The notes under the pieces are model-generated. The model was given only the letters and a program-made list of their open reading frames with translations, ran no database searches and was not told the DNA's origin. Shown here in pieces: positions 1 through 7,860 of a DNA stretch of 64,000 nucleotides. A program made the translations under genes and the position numbers. This DNA comes from Leptolyngbya sp. 'hensonii' (GTDB lineage Bacteria > Cyanobacteriota > Cyanobacteriia > GCF-001939115): the NCBI RefSeq assembly GCF_001939115.1, contig NZ_MQTZ01000042.1, positions 124,001 to 188,000 of the forward strand. The letters run 5' to 3'. Positions within the stretch are counted from its first letter, which is position 1; every line of letters starts with the position of its first letter.

Positions 1-18
1 CTGAGTTATGAGACCGGT

Positions 19-1968
19 TCAGGAGGGCGTATCCTGGTTGATCAAATCCGATGAGGCAGTAGGCTGGTCGATCGCCGCCCCACCCCCGCTATCCTGCAAC
101 AGATGCTTAATCTGACCGATCAGACCCGCCAATTTGCCCTCCTCCAGTAAGGTGTTAATCAGTGCCAGCCCACTGGTGGAAAGCAGGAGTTTATTTACAT
201 CCTGCACCCCGCTGCCATTGCTGCCATTGGCTCCGGGAAAGGCGTAGATGCGGGTATCGCCCAACACACCGGGTTGGGGAGCCAGGGCTTGCAGCACCTC
301 TGGCAGCCGATCGGCCAGTTCTGGCCAGATGGCCAGAATCAGATTGGCCGTTAGGTTGGCATTACTGATCACATTCTTGGCTTCCATCTGAGCCTGAATC
401 CCGGCAGCCTCCGCCAGGGCCTTATCCCGATTAGCTGCGGCCAGGGTCCGGATGGCTTCTGCTTCTAATTCAGCCGCCTGCTGGGCGATTTCCGCCTGCC
501 GCCGCCGCCGAAACACATCAATTTCGACCACGTTCTGTTCCAGCACCCGCTTCTCCTGGGCATCTTTCTCAGCCGCAATCACGGCCAACTTCTGGGATCG
601 TTCCGCCTTCTCAATTTCTGTGGCCGTGGTCACACTGGCTTCGGCCTTGGCTTGCTGGGCCTCAGCCATAAAACTCTCTCGCTTTTTGTTTGAGATTGAG
701 ATAGCCACATCTTCCTGGGCCAATTTTGCCAACCGCTCTGACTCAGCCAGTTGCACCTGGGCCTGGAACTTGCTCGACTCCACCGCTTGCTGGCGGGTGA
801 CTTCGGCAATTTCCGCTTCCTGTTGCTGGATTGCCTGGGTCACTTTTAGTTGCTTGCTCCGTTCTTCCAGGGAAATATCCGCCTCGATCTGACTCTGCTG
901 CACCGATAGCTTCTTCCGAATTTCCTCTTCCTCAACAGCCTTCTCCTGCAGAATCCGAGTCCGACGCGCTGTTGCTGCTTCCCGGTCTTTGGCTTCCTGC
1001 ATTTCCCGTTCCTGCTGAGCCCGCAGAGCCTCAATCTGGAGTTGTTGCTCTAGGCGAGCGGCTTCTTGCTCCTGGGCAATCTGGAGAGATTTTTTCTGCG
1101 CATCCAATTCCCGTTGCTCGATCGTCACCCTTGTGGTCAACTCTACTTCCCGCTTCTGCTGAATCGATTTCTGAATTGTTTCCGTCCGCAGGCGCACCCC
1201 CTGGGCATCAAAGAAGTTATTGGTGTCATAGGTGTCACTTTCCTGAATTTCTGAAATGGCAATATTATTCAGGGTCAGTCCCACCTTGCTGATGTCCTGC
1301 TGCATCAGGTTAAGCACTTCCTGGGCGAACCCCAGCTTATCTGAGTCGATCTCCGCCAGATCCTTATTCTTGGCTGCGGCCCGAATGGCGTCATCCGCCC
1401 GCTTCTCCAGGGCATTCTTGATATCTTCAGGGGTGATCCGGTTGTACTGGGAAAGACGGGCCGCTGCCGTCAGCACATCCTCCTCACTCGCATTAATGCA
1501 CACGTAGAAAGTAACCCGCATATCCGCCCGCAGATAATCCTTTGTGCGGACCGCCAGTTTGCCCGTTCGTTCCACATCGATCGAGATTTCCCGCAAGGGC
1601 ACCCGGGTCAGTTCATGAAAGCCCGGTAACACCACACAGCCCCCATTTAAAATCACACTCTTGCGTTTAACAAAAACACCCCCCGTGCGCACAAAAGCCT
1701 CGTTGTTGGGCGTGATCACATAGACCCGGGTGTAGGCCCACACACTCAGAAGTGCCAGCAGTACCAACCCCAGGATCAATCCTGGGAAAAACAGTAGACC
1801 CGTCGTTGCCTGTCCTGTCAGTAGTCGGGGAGTGGAGATCTGGGCTACATGTAGGGCAGGATGGGTTGTGGCTGGGGATGGCAGGCTGATTTTAGGCAGC
1901 GGCGCAATCTCCGTCTTGGACGGAGCGGAGATCGGCAGGGACCTAATCAACGTTAACCAGAACAGCAT
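19..1968 (-). CDS. Flotillin/YqiK-like SPFH membrane-scaffold protein
   Basis: About 649 aa. A hydrophobic membrane segment lies near residues 56-80, after a roughly 55-residue lead. It is followed by an SPFH/Band-7 domain starting around VITPNNEAFVRTGG, then a long Glu/Ala/Gln-rich coiled coil (roughly 250-510) and a Gly-rich tail. This is the flotillin architecture; such proteins oligomerise at the inner face of the membrane and organise lipid microdomains. I start at ATG 1968 because GAGGAG sits 7 nt upstream; an in-frame TTG at 1983 is a poorer choice. The NfeD/YqiJ-like gene lies 74 bp upstream on the same strand, the usual flotillin operon partner. The family call is firm; the physiological role here is unknown. 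Confidence 0.9.
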   Translation of the reverse strand: MLFWLTLIRSLPISAPSKTEIAPLPKISLPSPATTHPALHVAQISTPRLLTGQATTGLLFFPGLILGLVLLALLSVWAYTRVYVITPNNEAFVRTGGVFVKRKSVILNGGCVVLPGFHELTRVPLREISIDVERTGKLAVRTKDYLRADMRVTFYVCINASEEDVLTAAARLSQYNRITPEDIKNALEKRADDAIRAAAKNKDLAEIDSDKLGFAQEVLNLMQQDISKVGLTLNNIAISEIQESDTYDTNNFFDAQGVRLRTETIQKSIQQKREVELTTRVTIEQRELDAQKKSLQIAQEQEAARLEQQLQIEALRAQQEREMQEAKDREAATARRTRILQEKAVEEEEIRKKLSVQQSQIEADISLEERSKQLKVTQAIQQQEAEIAEVTRQQAVESSKFQAQVQLAESERLAKLAQEDVAISISNKKRESFMAEAQQAKAEASVTTATEIEKAERSQKLAVIAAEKDAQEKRVLEQNVVEIDVFRRRRQAEIAQQAAELEAEAIRTLAAANRDKALAEAAGIQAQMEAKNVISNANLTANLILAIWPELADRLPEVLQALAPQPGVLGDTRIYAFPGANGSNGSGVQDVNKLLLSTSGLALINTLLEEGKLAGLIGQIKHLLQDSGGGAAIDQPTASSDLINQDTPS

Positions 1969-2042
1969 GGTTTTGCTCCTCAAGGAATCAACAATTTAAG
2001 TCATGATCCAGACTTGGCACGGATTCTGGCACTAAGTCTGGT

Positions 2043-2759
2043 TTAATTCTGACGGGACGGATTGAGCCACTGCTCCTGATCCGGGCTGTCTTTCAGGATC
2101 ACCAGATAGGTGGAACCCGTGCGATCGATAACCAGCACCTTATCCCCCAGTTTGGGAACAGCCCTAGCCCATTGGGGAATCTGGGCATTGGCATTCACCA
2201 GATTGCGGGCTGGATCGATCACATTCACCTGGCCAATCCGACCTTCGGCCACCCTGGGGACCAGGGCAGAACTGACCGTGCCCACACAGCCCACCAGGCG
2301 ATCGCCACTGGCATCTTCCCCAAAGGCAGCCAGAGCTTTACCGATCGGCTGGGAGATCAACCCTCCCAGAACCAGGGCCATCACCAGGGACAGGGCCAGA
2401 ATCAGCCCCGTCCAGAAGCTCCCAGGGATCTGTCCGGTCACACCGATGAAGACCATATTGCTGAACCAACCCCAAACGCCCCAAAGACTCAGATCAGTGG
2501 CCAGCAGGAGGATCAGGGGAGCTTTACCAAATCCAAACCAGCCCAGGATCTGACCCAGATCAAAGTCGCTGTCCACATCGATCCCGGCATCTCCGTTCAG
2601 ATCGACATCCCCATCCAGATCCGCATCATCATCGCCCCCACCGGACAGAATCACCATCAGATACAAAACCACACCCAGTCCGAGTAAAATCCAGTAGGGC
2701 AAATGAATCAGGTTGAATAGCATAATCCGGGGGGGTGGCAGGAGAATGGCAGGTTCCAT
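2043..2759 (-). CDS. NfeD/YqiJ-like (OB-fold) membrane protein, flotillin partner
   Basis: 238 aa. It has an N-terminal membrane helix (around residues 18-38) and a cytosolic or periplasmic loop very rich in Asp (about 41-70, repeated D-x-D-x-D). Two more hydrophobic helices follow (about 75-100 and 115-145), then a C-terminal beta-rich OB-fold-like domain ending near KVLVIDRTGSTYLVI. The pattern fits the YqiJ/DUF1449 group of NfeD-type proteins, which are encoded next to flotillins and thought to act with them at the membrane. The acidic loop looks like a divalent-cation site, but that is inference. Neither ATG 2759 nor ATG 2723 has a clear Shine-Dalgarno sequence, so the start is uncertain. 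Confidence 0.8.
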   Translation of the reverse strand: MEPAILLPPPRIMLFNLIHLPYWILLGLGVVLYLMVILSGGGDDDADLDGDVDLNGDAGIDVDSDFDLGQILGWFGFGKAPLILLLATDLSLWGVWGWFSNMVFIGVTGQIPGSFWTGLILALSLVMALVLGGLISQPIGKALAAFGEDASGDRLVGCVGTVSSALVPRVAEGRIGQVNVIDPARNLVNANAQIPQWARAVPKLGDKVLVIDRTGSTYLVILKDSPDQEQWLNPSRQN

Positions 2760-2935
2760 CCCTGACCAATTGTTATAGTTTTGAATTCCTTCAGATTAGC
2801 CGGGATTCCCCTCAATCTGAGAAATTCACCGAATTCAGTTAAGAATTGTATGCTCCGCTGAGAGCAGCGGATAGGGGTTCTCATGCAGAGACCTACCATA
2901 GCCTCTGCCCAGAATCCAAGACAATAAAACAAGAC

Positions 2936-2986
2936 AATAAAAAAAGGAGATGGGATCGCATCTTCTTTTACGATCGCATCTCCTTT
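2936..2986 (-). terminator. Rho-independent terminator after tRNA-Arg
   Basis: Read on the minus strand, AAAGGAGATG (2986-2977) pairs with CATCTCCTTT (2952-2943) and is followed by a run of T residues (2945-2939). It begins 3 bases after the tRNA 3' end. The loop holds a second copy of GATGCGATC, so alternative pairings are possible. Confidence 0.75.
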
Positions 2987-2988
2987 AA

Positions 2989-3062
2989 CGGGCCAGGAGG
3001 GATTCGAACCCCCGACACCGTGGTCCGTAGCCACGTGCTCTAGTCCACTGAGCTACAAGCCC
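2989..3062 (-). tRNA. tRNA-Arg(ACG)
   Basis: The 74-nt minus-strand sequence folds as a standard cloverleaf. The D-arm is GCTC/GAGC. The anticodon arm is CGTGG-CTACGGA-CCACG, giving anticodon ACG. The T-arm is GGGGG-TTCGAAT-CCCTC. The acceptor stem GGGCTTG/CTGGCCC has one T-T mismatch at pair 6-67 and one G-U pair. CCA is not encoded; the discriminator base is G. In bacteria the ACG anticodon is normally deaminated to ICG to read CGU, CGC and CGA. Confidence 0.93.
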
Positions 3063-3096
3063 TTGCCAGATATAAATAGTAGCATAAGATAGCCCC

Positions 3097-3594
3097 ATGA
3101 TCCAAAATCCTTCCCCGTTTAATTCCAACTTGACCCACCTGGACTCTGCTGGACAGGCCCAGATGGTGGATGTGTCCAGTAAGCCTCAGACAGTCCGACA
3201 GGCCGTGGCTGGCGGATGTATTCGCATGTTGCCAGAGACCCTGGCTGCGATCGAAGCTGGCAACAGCCCTAAAGGGGATGTGCTGGGAACGGCGCGGCTG
3301 GCGGGCATTATGGCAGCCAAACAGACGGCCAATCTGATTCCCCTCTGTCACCCACTGCCCCTGAGCAACGTGGAAGTTCAGATTATGCCAGACCCGGAAT
3401 TACCGGGGTATCAGATTCGGGCTGAAGTTCGAACGAAGGCAGAGACTGGTGTCGAAATGGAAGCGCTGACGGCAGTTTCAGTCGCAGCCCTCACCCTTTA
3501 TGACATGGCCAAGGCCCTGGAAAAGTCGATGCAGATTGAGCAGATTTGTTTGCTCAGTAAGACAGGGGGCAAATCTGGAGACTACAGCCGCTGA
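3097..3594 (+). CDS. moaC: Cyclic pyranopterin monophosphate synthase MoaC
   Basis: 165 aa, the normal length for MoaC, which acts with MoaA to turn GTP into cyclic pyranopterin monophosphate, the first step of molybdenum-cofactor synthesis. Diagnostic stretches are [16 protein letters not shown] near the N-terminus, [29 protein letters not shown] (active-site region with conserved His) and the C-terminal KTGGKSGDY. It is divergent from the tRNA and overlaps the convergent folA 3' end by 13 bases. No other moa gene is nearby. No strong ribosome-binding site is seen before ATG 3097, but this start gives the expected N-terminus. Confidence 0.96.
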   Translation: MIQNPSPFNSNLTHLDSAGQAQMVDVSSKPQTVRQAVAGGCIRMLPETLAAIEAGNSPKGDVLGTARLAGIMAAKQTANLIPLCHPLPLSNVEVQIMPDPELPGYQIRAEVRTKAETGVEMEALTAVSVAALTLYDMAKALEKSMQIEQICLLSKTGGKSGDYSR

Positions 3595-4127
3595 TACGTC
3601 ACAAACCGGTAGCCAGGATGGGCAACCTCCTGCACCAGAGTCATATGGCCCAACCGTTCAGTGTAATCGGGGAAAACCGTATCTCCAGCGAAGTCTCCCT
3701 CGATCAGGGTCAGCTCCATCCGATCGGCCAGGGGCAGGGCCTGGGCATAGACGGAGGCTCCTCCGGCAATAAAGATGGGGAGGTGGTTGCTGGCCAGGGC
3801 GATCGCGGCCTCCAGGGAGCTTGCAAAATAGAGCTCGGATGCAGGGGAGACGGGACGAATCGCTTTTGGACTGGGAAGATGGGGGGGATAGGCTGCTTGG
3901 TATTGGGCAGGGGTGGAGGTGAGGATGATATTGCGGCGCTGGGGCAAAGGGCGCTGGCCCAGATCGAATTCCCAGGTTTTGCGGCCCATGATCACTGGAT
4001 GGCCCAGGGTCAGGTGCCGGAATCGTTGCAGGTCTGCCGGAATGGACCAGGGCAACTTGCCGTTATTGCCCATGACCCGATTGGTTTCTGCCAGGGCGGC
4101 AATGATGATGATTTCGGGTTGGCTCAT
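3582..4127 (-). CDS. folA: Dihydrofolate reductase
   Basis: 181 aa. Folate-cycle enzyme that reduces dihydrofolate to tetrahydrofolate with NADPH. Conserved blocks are [22 protein letters not shown] (substrate and Met20-loop region), the [11 protein letters not shown] block and [14 protein letters not shown] (NADPH site). The reading frame is open a further 675 bases upstream, but homology begins at MSQPEI, so the start is placed at ATG 4127. The 3' end overlaps moaC by 13 bases in convergent orientation. The segment around residues 85-105 is slightly longer than in short bacterial enzymes. Confidence 0.93.
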   Translation of the reverse strand: MSQPEIIIIAALAETNRVMGNNGKLPWSIPADLQRFRHLTLGHPVIMGRKTWEFDLGQRPLPQRRNIILTSTPAQYQAAYPPHLPSPKAIRPVSPASELYFASSLEAAIALASNHLPIFIAGGASVYAQALPLADRMELTLIEGDFAGDTVFPDYTERLGHMTLVQEVAHPGYRFVTYQRL

Positions 4128-4211
4128 GGGATACTTCGAACAAAGAAATGGGTAGGATTGTACAGAGGGCCTGCCCTCCATATCATTCATGTGCTCAGTT
4201 GAATCTGCTCT

Positions 4212-4970
4212 ATGCACCACAATTCCCAATCCGACCCGGCCATCCATCCTACCGCTATTCTCGACCCGTCCGTGCAGCTTGGCCAGGATGTCTACATTGG
4301 AGCATATGTGGTGATTTATGCTGGGGTTACCCTTGGTCATGGGGTTCGGATCGCTCCCCATGTGGTGATTTATCCTGGAGTTCAGATTGGCGATCGCACC
4401 ATGCTCCATGCGGGTTGTACGATCCATGAACGCACCCAGATTGGGGCTGATTGTGTCCTCCAAACAGGGGCTGTGATTGGGGCCGAGGGATTTGGCTTTG
4501 TACCTACCCGGCAAGGCTGGCTCAAAATGGAGCAATCGGGGACGGCTGTTTTGGAAGATCGCGTAGAAGTGGGCTGCCGATCGAGCGTTGATCGTCCCGC
4601 TGTTCTGGAAACTCGGATAGCTCAGGGTACTAAACTGGCCAGTGCAGTCCATATTGGCCATGGGGTTCACGTTGGCCAAGACTGTATTCTGGAGGCTCAG
4701 GTGGGGATAGCTGGGGGGAGCAAGATTGGCAACCGGGTTACCCTGAGCCGTCAAACGGGAATTGCAAACCAAACTCAGGTAGATGATGGGGTTTTCGCCC
4801 ATACGATGGCTGGGCTACATGGTCATGTTCTGGCTGATGAGGAAGTGTCTGGGCCAGTGCATATGCCCCATCAAGTCTTCATCGAAGCAACTGGAATTTT
4901 TAGACAGTTACCCGAAATCCATCGATTTCTGCAAATCTTCCGCCAACGGTTTAATCTCCCTGAACATTAA
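4212..4970 (+). CDS. LpxD-like acyltransferase lacking the N-terminal domain
   Basis: 252 aa of left-handed beta-helix hexapeptide repeats (I-G-x-x-x and V-x-I-G patterns) from residue about 10 to 220. It contains the LpxD hallmark GAEGFGFVP (near 91-99), SSVDRPA, and the [10 protein letters not shown] block holding the expected catalytic His (around 148-151), then a C-terminal helix. LpxD transfers the second acyl chain onto UDP-3-O-acyl-glucosamine in lipid A synthesis. Full-length LpxD is about 340 aa with an N-terminal uridine-binding domain, which is absent here. It may be a shortened cyanobacterial paralog with another acceptor. It stands alone, without lpxA, lpxB or fabZ. Confidence 0.8.
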   Translation: MHHNSQSDPAIHPTAILDPSVQLGQDVYIGAYVVIYAGVTLGHGVRIAPHVVIYPGVQIGDRTMLHAGCTIHERTQIGADCVLQTGAVIGAEGFGFVPTRQGWLKMEQSGTAVLEDRVEVGCRSSVDRPAVLETRIAQGTKLASAVHIGHGVHVGQDCILEAQVGIAGGSKIGNRVTLSRQTGIANQTQVDDGVFAHTMAGLHGHVLADEEVSGPVHMPHQVFIEATGIFRQLPEIHRFLQIFRQRFNLPEH

Positions 4971-4979
4971 TCGCGTGAA

Positions 4980-5110
4980 ATCCCCTCTTGGGAGGGGTGG
5001 CCCCCAGGACCGGGGTGGGTCTAGGAACGGGAGCAGGAGCGTTGAACCCACCTCTACCCCTCCCAGGAGGGGATTGTGTGTACACAGTAGCCCTCTGGGA
5101 GAGGGATTGC
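4980..5110. repeat. Dispersed GC-rich inverted repeat
   Basis: The gap between the LpxD-like gene and the Eis-like gene holds a large imperfect palindrome. CCCCTCTTGGGAGGGGTGG (4982-5000) is mirrored by ACCCCTCCCAGGAGGGG (5056-5072). GGGGTGGGT (5012-5020) is mirrored by ACCCACCTC (5047-5055). A smaller CCTCTGGGAGAGGG hairpin follows (5091-5105). Related sequence lies near 20556, 28240, 42840 and 47970-48240. Confidence 0.7.
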
Positions 5111-5141
5111 AATCAGGTTCTCCTTCTCCCCTAACAGAACA

Positions 5142-6329
5142 CTAGAAATGATCAGCCATCCAGGGTTCAGGACCTGAGAATAACAGGGTGGCTGTAGCCA
5201 GGGCTGATGATGTTCCGGTCAGATAGCCAGCCTGATGGAGCTGATCAGGGGTCAGCAAGCCAGTAAACAAGGGAGACAAGCCTCGTACAGGGATCTGAAG
5301 TTCTCCCCGACCGCCCGGTGTAACCCGCCCCTCTCCCTGAGAAACCGTCAGGACAAACCGTCCGTTGTTTGGCTCGATTAGGTCATCCTGTACCTCCAGG
5401 TGCAATTCTGCCTCTATTCCCTCAGGATACCCCCGCATTGCTAAAGCCAGGGGCACATCGACCAGACGGACGAACCAACGCTCCAGATGGCTGACCTGGT
5501 AAGTTTGCTCGGGGAGGTGCAGAAGGGAAGGGTTGACCATCGGTCCCCGCCACAGAACCTGATCCGCCAGGGAACGATGGTCCGCCAGAAAGGTCCACAA
5601 GCGCTCCTGGGCTGCTGCTGTTAGGGTCACAACATCTCGCAAATTCAGGCTATATCCACCTGGAGCAGCCTGATGATGCAGAATGACATACCCCTGGGGA
5701 TTGGTTTCAGAGCCAATCAGGTAGGCATACAGGGGTTCAGAGGAAGAGTGAACAATCCGTTGCCAGATGACGGGGTGACGATCCAGATTGCCGTTATTGG
5801 CAATTGCCTGCTGCTGATATAGATCCGCAAAGATCTGCCAGTTTTGTGGGTCCACCGCAATCATCTCTAAACGGCGGTGCCTGGATATCAGCGTTTTCGC
5901 GGGGACAGAAAAACGGCAGAAGATTCCCGCCTGCTCAAACCCCACTTTACGATATAAGCGCTGGGTGGAGGCATAGAGGACAGCTAGAGGAATATCGGTA
6001 GCATGAAGAGATTGGAGAACCTGGGTTAGAAGCGTGGTAGCAACTCCAGAACCCCGATGTTCGGGCGCGATCGCAACGGCAGCTATCCCGGCAATCTCCA
6101 GCCGATGCCTTCCATACCACTGCCCCATGGGATAAATCTGCAAGCCCCCCACCACCTGTCCAGCCTTCCGGATGATCCGAAAGTTTTCGATGCCCAGGCG
6201 ATCGATATAAGCCTGTTCCTCGGTAATAGGCGCATTAAAACATTGTGCGACAATCCGACAGAACTGTTCAGCTTCGGCCAACTCAGTGGGAGCACCAACT
6301 TCATAGTTAGAAAAAGTGTGCTTGTCCAT
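5142..6329 (-). CDS. Eis-like GNAT family N-acetyltransferase
   Basis: 395 aa, the size and layout of Eis (enhanced intracellular survival) acetyltransferases: two tandem GNAT folds followed by a sterol-carrier-like C-terminal domain. The acetyl-CoA site is VAIAPEHRGSGVATTLL (about residues 84-100). A conserved Tyr sits in RLYRKVGFE, matching the Eis general-acid position. The protein ends with Phe, consistent with the use of the C-terminal carboxylate in Eis enzymes. Eis proteins acetylate amines, including aminoglycosides and protein lysines; the natural substrate here is unknown. It lies just downstream of the exported HG...GC protein on the same strand (30-bp gap), so the two could be co-transcribed. 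Confidence 0.88.
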   Translation of the reverse strand: MDKHTFSNYEVGAPTELAEAEQFCRIVAQCFNAPITEEQAYIDRLGIENFRIIRKAGQVVGGLQIYPMGQWYGRHRLEIAGIAAVAIAPEHRGSGVATTLLTQVLQSLHATDIPLAVLYASTQRLYRKVGFEQAGIFCRFSVPAKTLISRHRRLEMIAVDPQNWQIFADLYQQQAIANNGNLDRHPVIWQRIVHSSSEPLYAYLIGSETNPQGYVILHHQAAPGGYSLNLRDVVTLTAAAQERLWTFLADHRSLADQVLWRGPMVNPSLLHLPEQTYQVSHLERWFVRLVDVPLALAMRGYPEGIEAELHLEVQDDLIEPNNGRFVLTVSQGEGRVTPGGRGELQIPVRGLSPLFTGLLTPDQLHQAGYLTGTSSALATATLLFSGPEPWMADHF

Positions 6330-6359
6330 ATCTATCCGGATGGGATGTGCATCAGGGAC

Positions 6360-7766
6360 CTATCCGTCGATCGCAGTTGCAATCTCAGCCAAGGAGACAG
6401 GCCGTTGGGTGCTACCAGGAATTTCCACCACAATGACGTAGCCTGCGAATTTTGGCCCCCCCAGTTGGGTCAACAGGTTAACGATCTTCGGCATGTCAGC
6501 CTGCACCAGGCGACCGGTATTGTCGTACAGTTCCAGAGCGGAGAGGCACCCGATCGTGGGATTCCAGACATAACTGTCCGAACTCAGCGACTTATTACTG
6601 AAAAAATCAGGACTCTCACCCGTACCATGAATCCGAAATTCTGTGCGTCCAGATCTGCCCGCCCAGTAGGTTTGCTGGATAGGCCAGTAGCCACGCCAAC
6701 TGGACGGCAGCAAAGCCTGGTATCCCTCCAGATTCTTCAATGTGCCTGATTGACCCGGCACGAAGGATTTCACCCCGGATTCAAAAGGCACAAACAGATT
6801 CACCAGCGGAAACTGGCCAAAAGCACGGAAGAATTTCAGATCTGGCTGTTCCTCCATGCCTTCCATGCGGAAAATTCCCTGGGGAGTTGCGCCCCGCTGA
6901 AAATTCCAGCTCAGGTTGTGGAGGGAGCGCAGCAGCAGGGGAACGGTCCAGAGTTCACCGTTCTGACGCACGAATTCACCCTGTTTGTTCTTCACCACCG
7001 TTTGACACAGCACCTCTCGATTGGGCCGACAGAGGACATAGACATGGATCTGTTTGGGCGCAATTTCCCAGGTGAGCAGGTCCTTTAACGGGGGAAGTGC
7101 ACTAGGGGCATAAATCCGATCAAGGTCGCGCAGGGTTGTCTGCAGGAAGACATTGCCCGACCAATTGGGAAAGCGCTGGCGGACCCGATCGCGCAACTGC
7201 TGCACTGCCGAGGACAGGGCTTTACGGTCTGCTTTTTGATTGCTGGCCGGATTAGCCAGCGCTGAGAGTGCCATGGCCACCCATTGTGGGTCAGAACTGC
7301 GATCGATCGTCTGCAACAACTGCTGGGCAATGTTGTCATACAGATTAGGGTTGCTCAGATAGAGCTGAGTTCCCACCTGCATGGCCATATCCACGGTGCG
7401 CTTCTGTGGATCAGACAGGCGTGGTTGTGTGGTCAGGGCCAGGATTCGGCTGATTGTCTCCCCAACGAACGCTTCTTGAGGATGGACAACAGCCGTGGTC
7501 CAGAGGAGAAATTTCCAGTGTTTTTCGTTCTTATCTATGACAGGATAAGCAGCCAGATCATAATTTTCAGGCCGGACCTGGCGCACCTGCTGCTCCCGCT
7601 GCTGGATTCTGGCTGCAGCAGTGGCCTGGGGAATCTCCGCCTGAGCGGTGACTCTGGCAGGAGGCGTCATACTCAGTAATGGACCCAGGAACAGAGCCGG
7701 GAGGGTCCATTTAAGCCAGAGAGAAGTTCGGGAGGGGTTGGGGAGGAACGATCGAACCTGGTTCAT
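6360..7766 (-). CDS. Exported protein with L,D-transpeptidase-like HG...GC signature
   Basis: 468 aa, not assigned to a family. A signal peptide is clear: positively charged start, hydrophobic residues about 18-36 and an AQA cleavage-like site near 42. The middle is helical and Gln/Arg-rich. The C-terminal 160 residues contain RIHGTGE (His about 380) and PTIGCLSALE (Cys about 406). This spacing and context recall the H-G...S/T-x-G-C core of YkuD L,D-transpeptidases, which cross-link peptidoglycan or attach proteins to it. The residue usually Arg after the Cys is not obvious here, so enzymatic function is a guess. The gene sits between the Eis-like gene and the deacetylase, all on the same strand. 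Confidence 0.6.
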   Translation of the reverse strand: MNQVRSFLPNPSRTSLWLKWTLPALFLGPLLSMTPPARVTAQAEIPQATAAARIQQREQQVRQVRPENYDLAAYPVIDKNEKHWKFLLWTTAVVHPQEAFVGETISRILALTTQPRLSDPQKRTVDMAMQVGTQLYLSNPNLYDNIAQQLLQTIDRSSDPQWVAMALSALANPASNQKADRKALSSAVQQLRDRVRQRFPNWSGNVFLQTTLRDLDRIYAPSALPPLKDLLTWEIAPKQIHVYVLCRPNREVLCQTVVKNKQGEFVRQNGELWTVPLLLRSLHNLSWNFQRGATPQGIFRMEGMEEQPDLKFFRAFGQFPLVNLFVPFESGVKSFVPGQSGTLKNLEGYQALLPSSWRGYWPIQQTYWAGRSGRTEFRIHGTGESPDFFSNKSLSSDSYVWNPTIGCLSALELYDNTGRLVQADMPKIVNLLTQLGGPKFAGYVIVVEIPGSTQRPVSLAEIATAIDG

Positions 7767-7860
7767 GATGGCGGAGAGGGGCGGTGATCCAATGGGCTAT
7801 ATTACCCAGAAGAAAAGTATTACACATCACAGATGCACTAACTTTTTATATCGGCCTCAT

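Noticed and set aside
2708-3034. 108-aa minus-strand frame across the tRNA region
   Set aside because: It runs through the tRNA gene and its terminator and shows no protein-like composition.
4128-4802. Open frame extending folA upstream to a 406-aa protein
   Set aside because: It lies antisense to the LpxD-like gene, shows no family resemblance, and DHFR homology begins exactly at the ATG at 4127.
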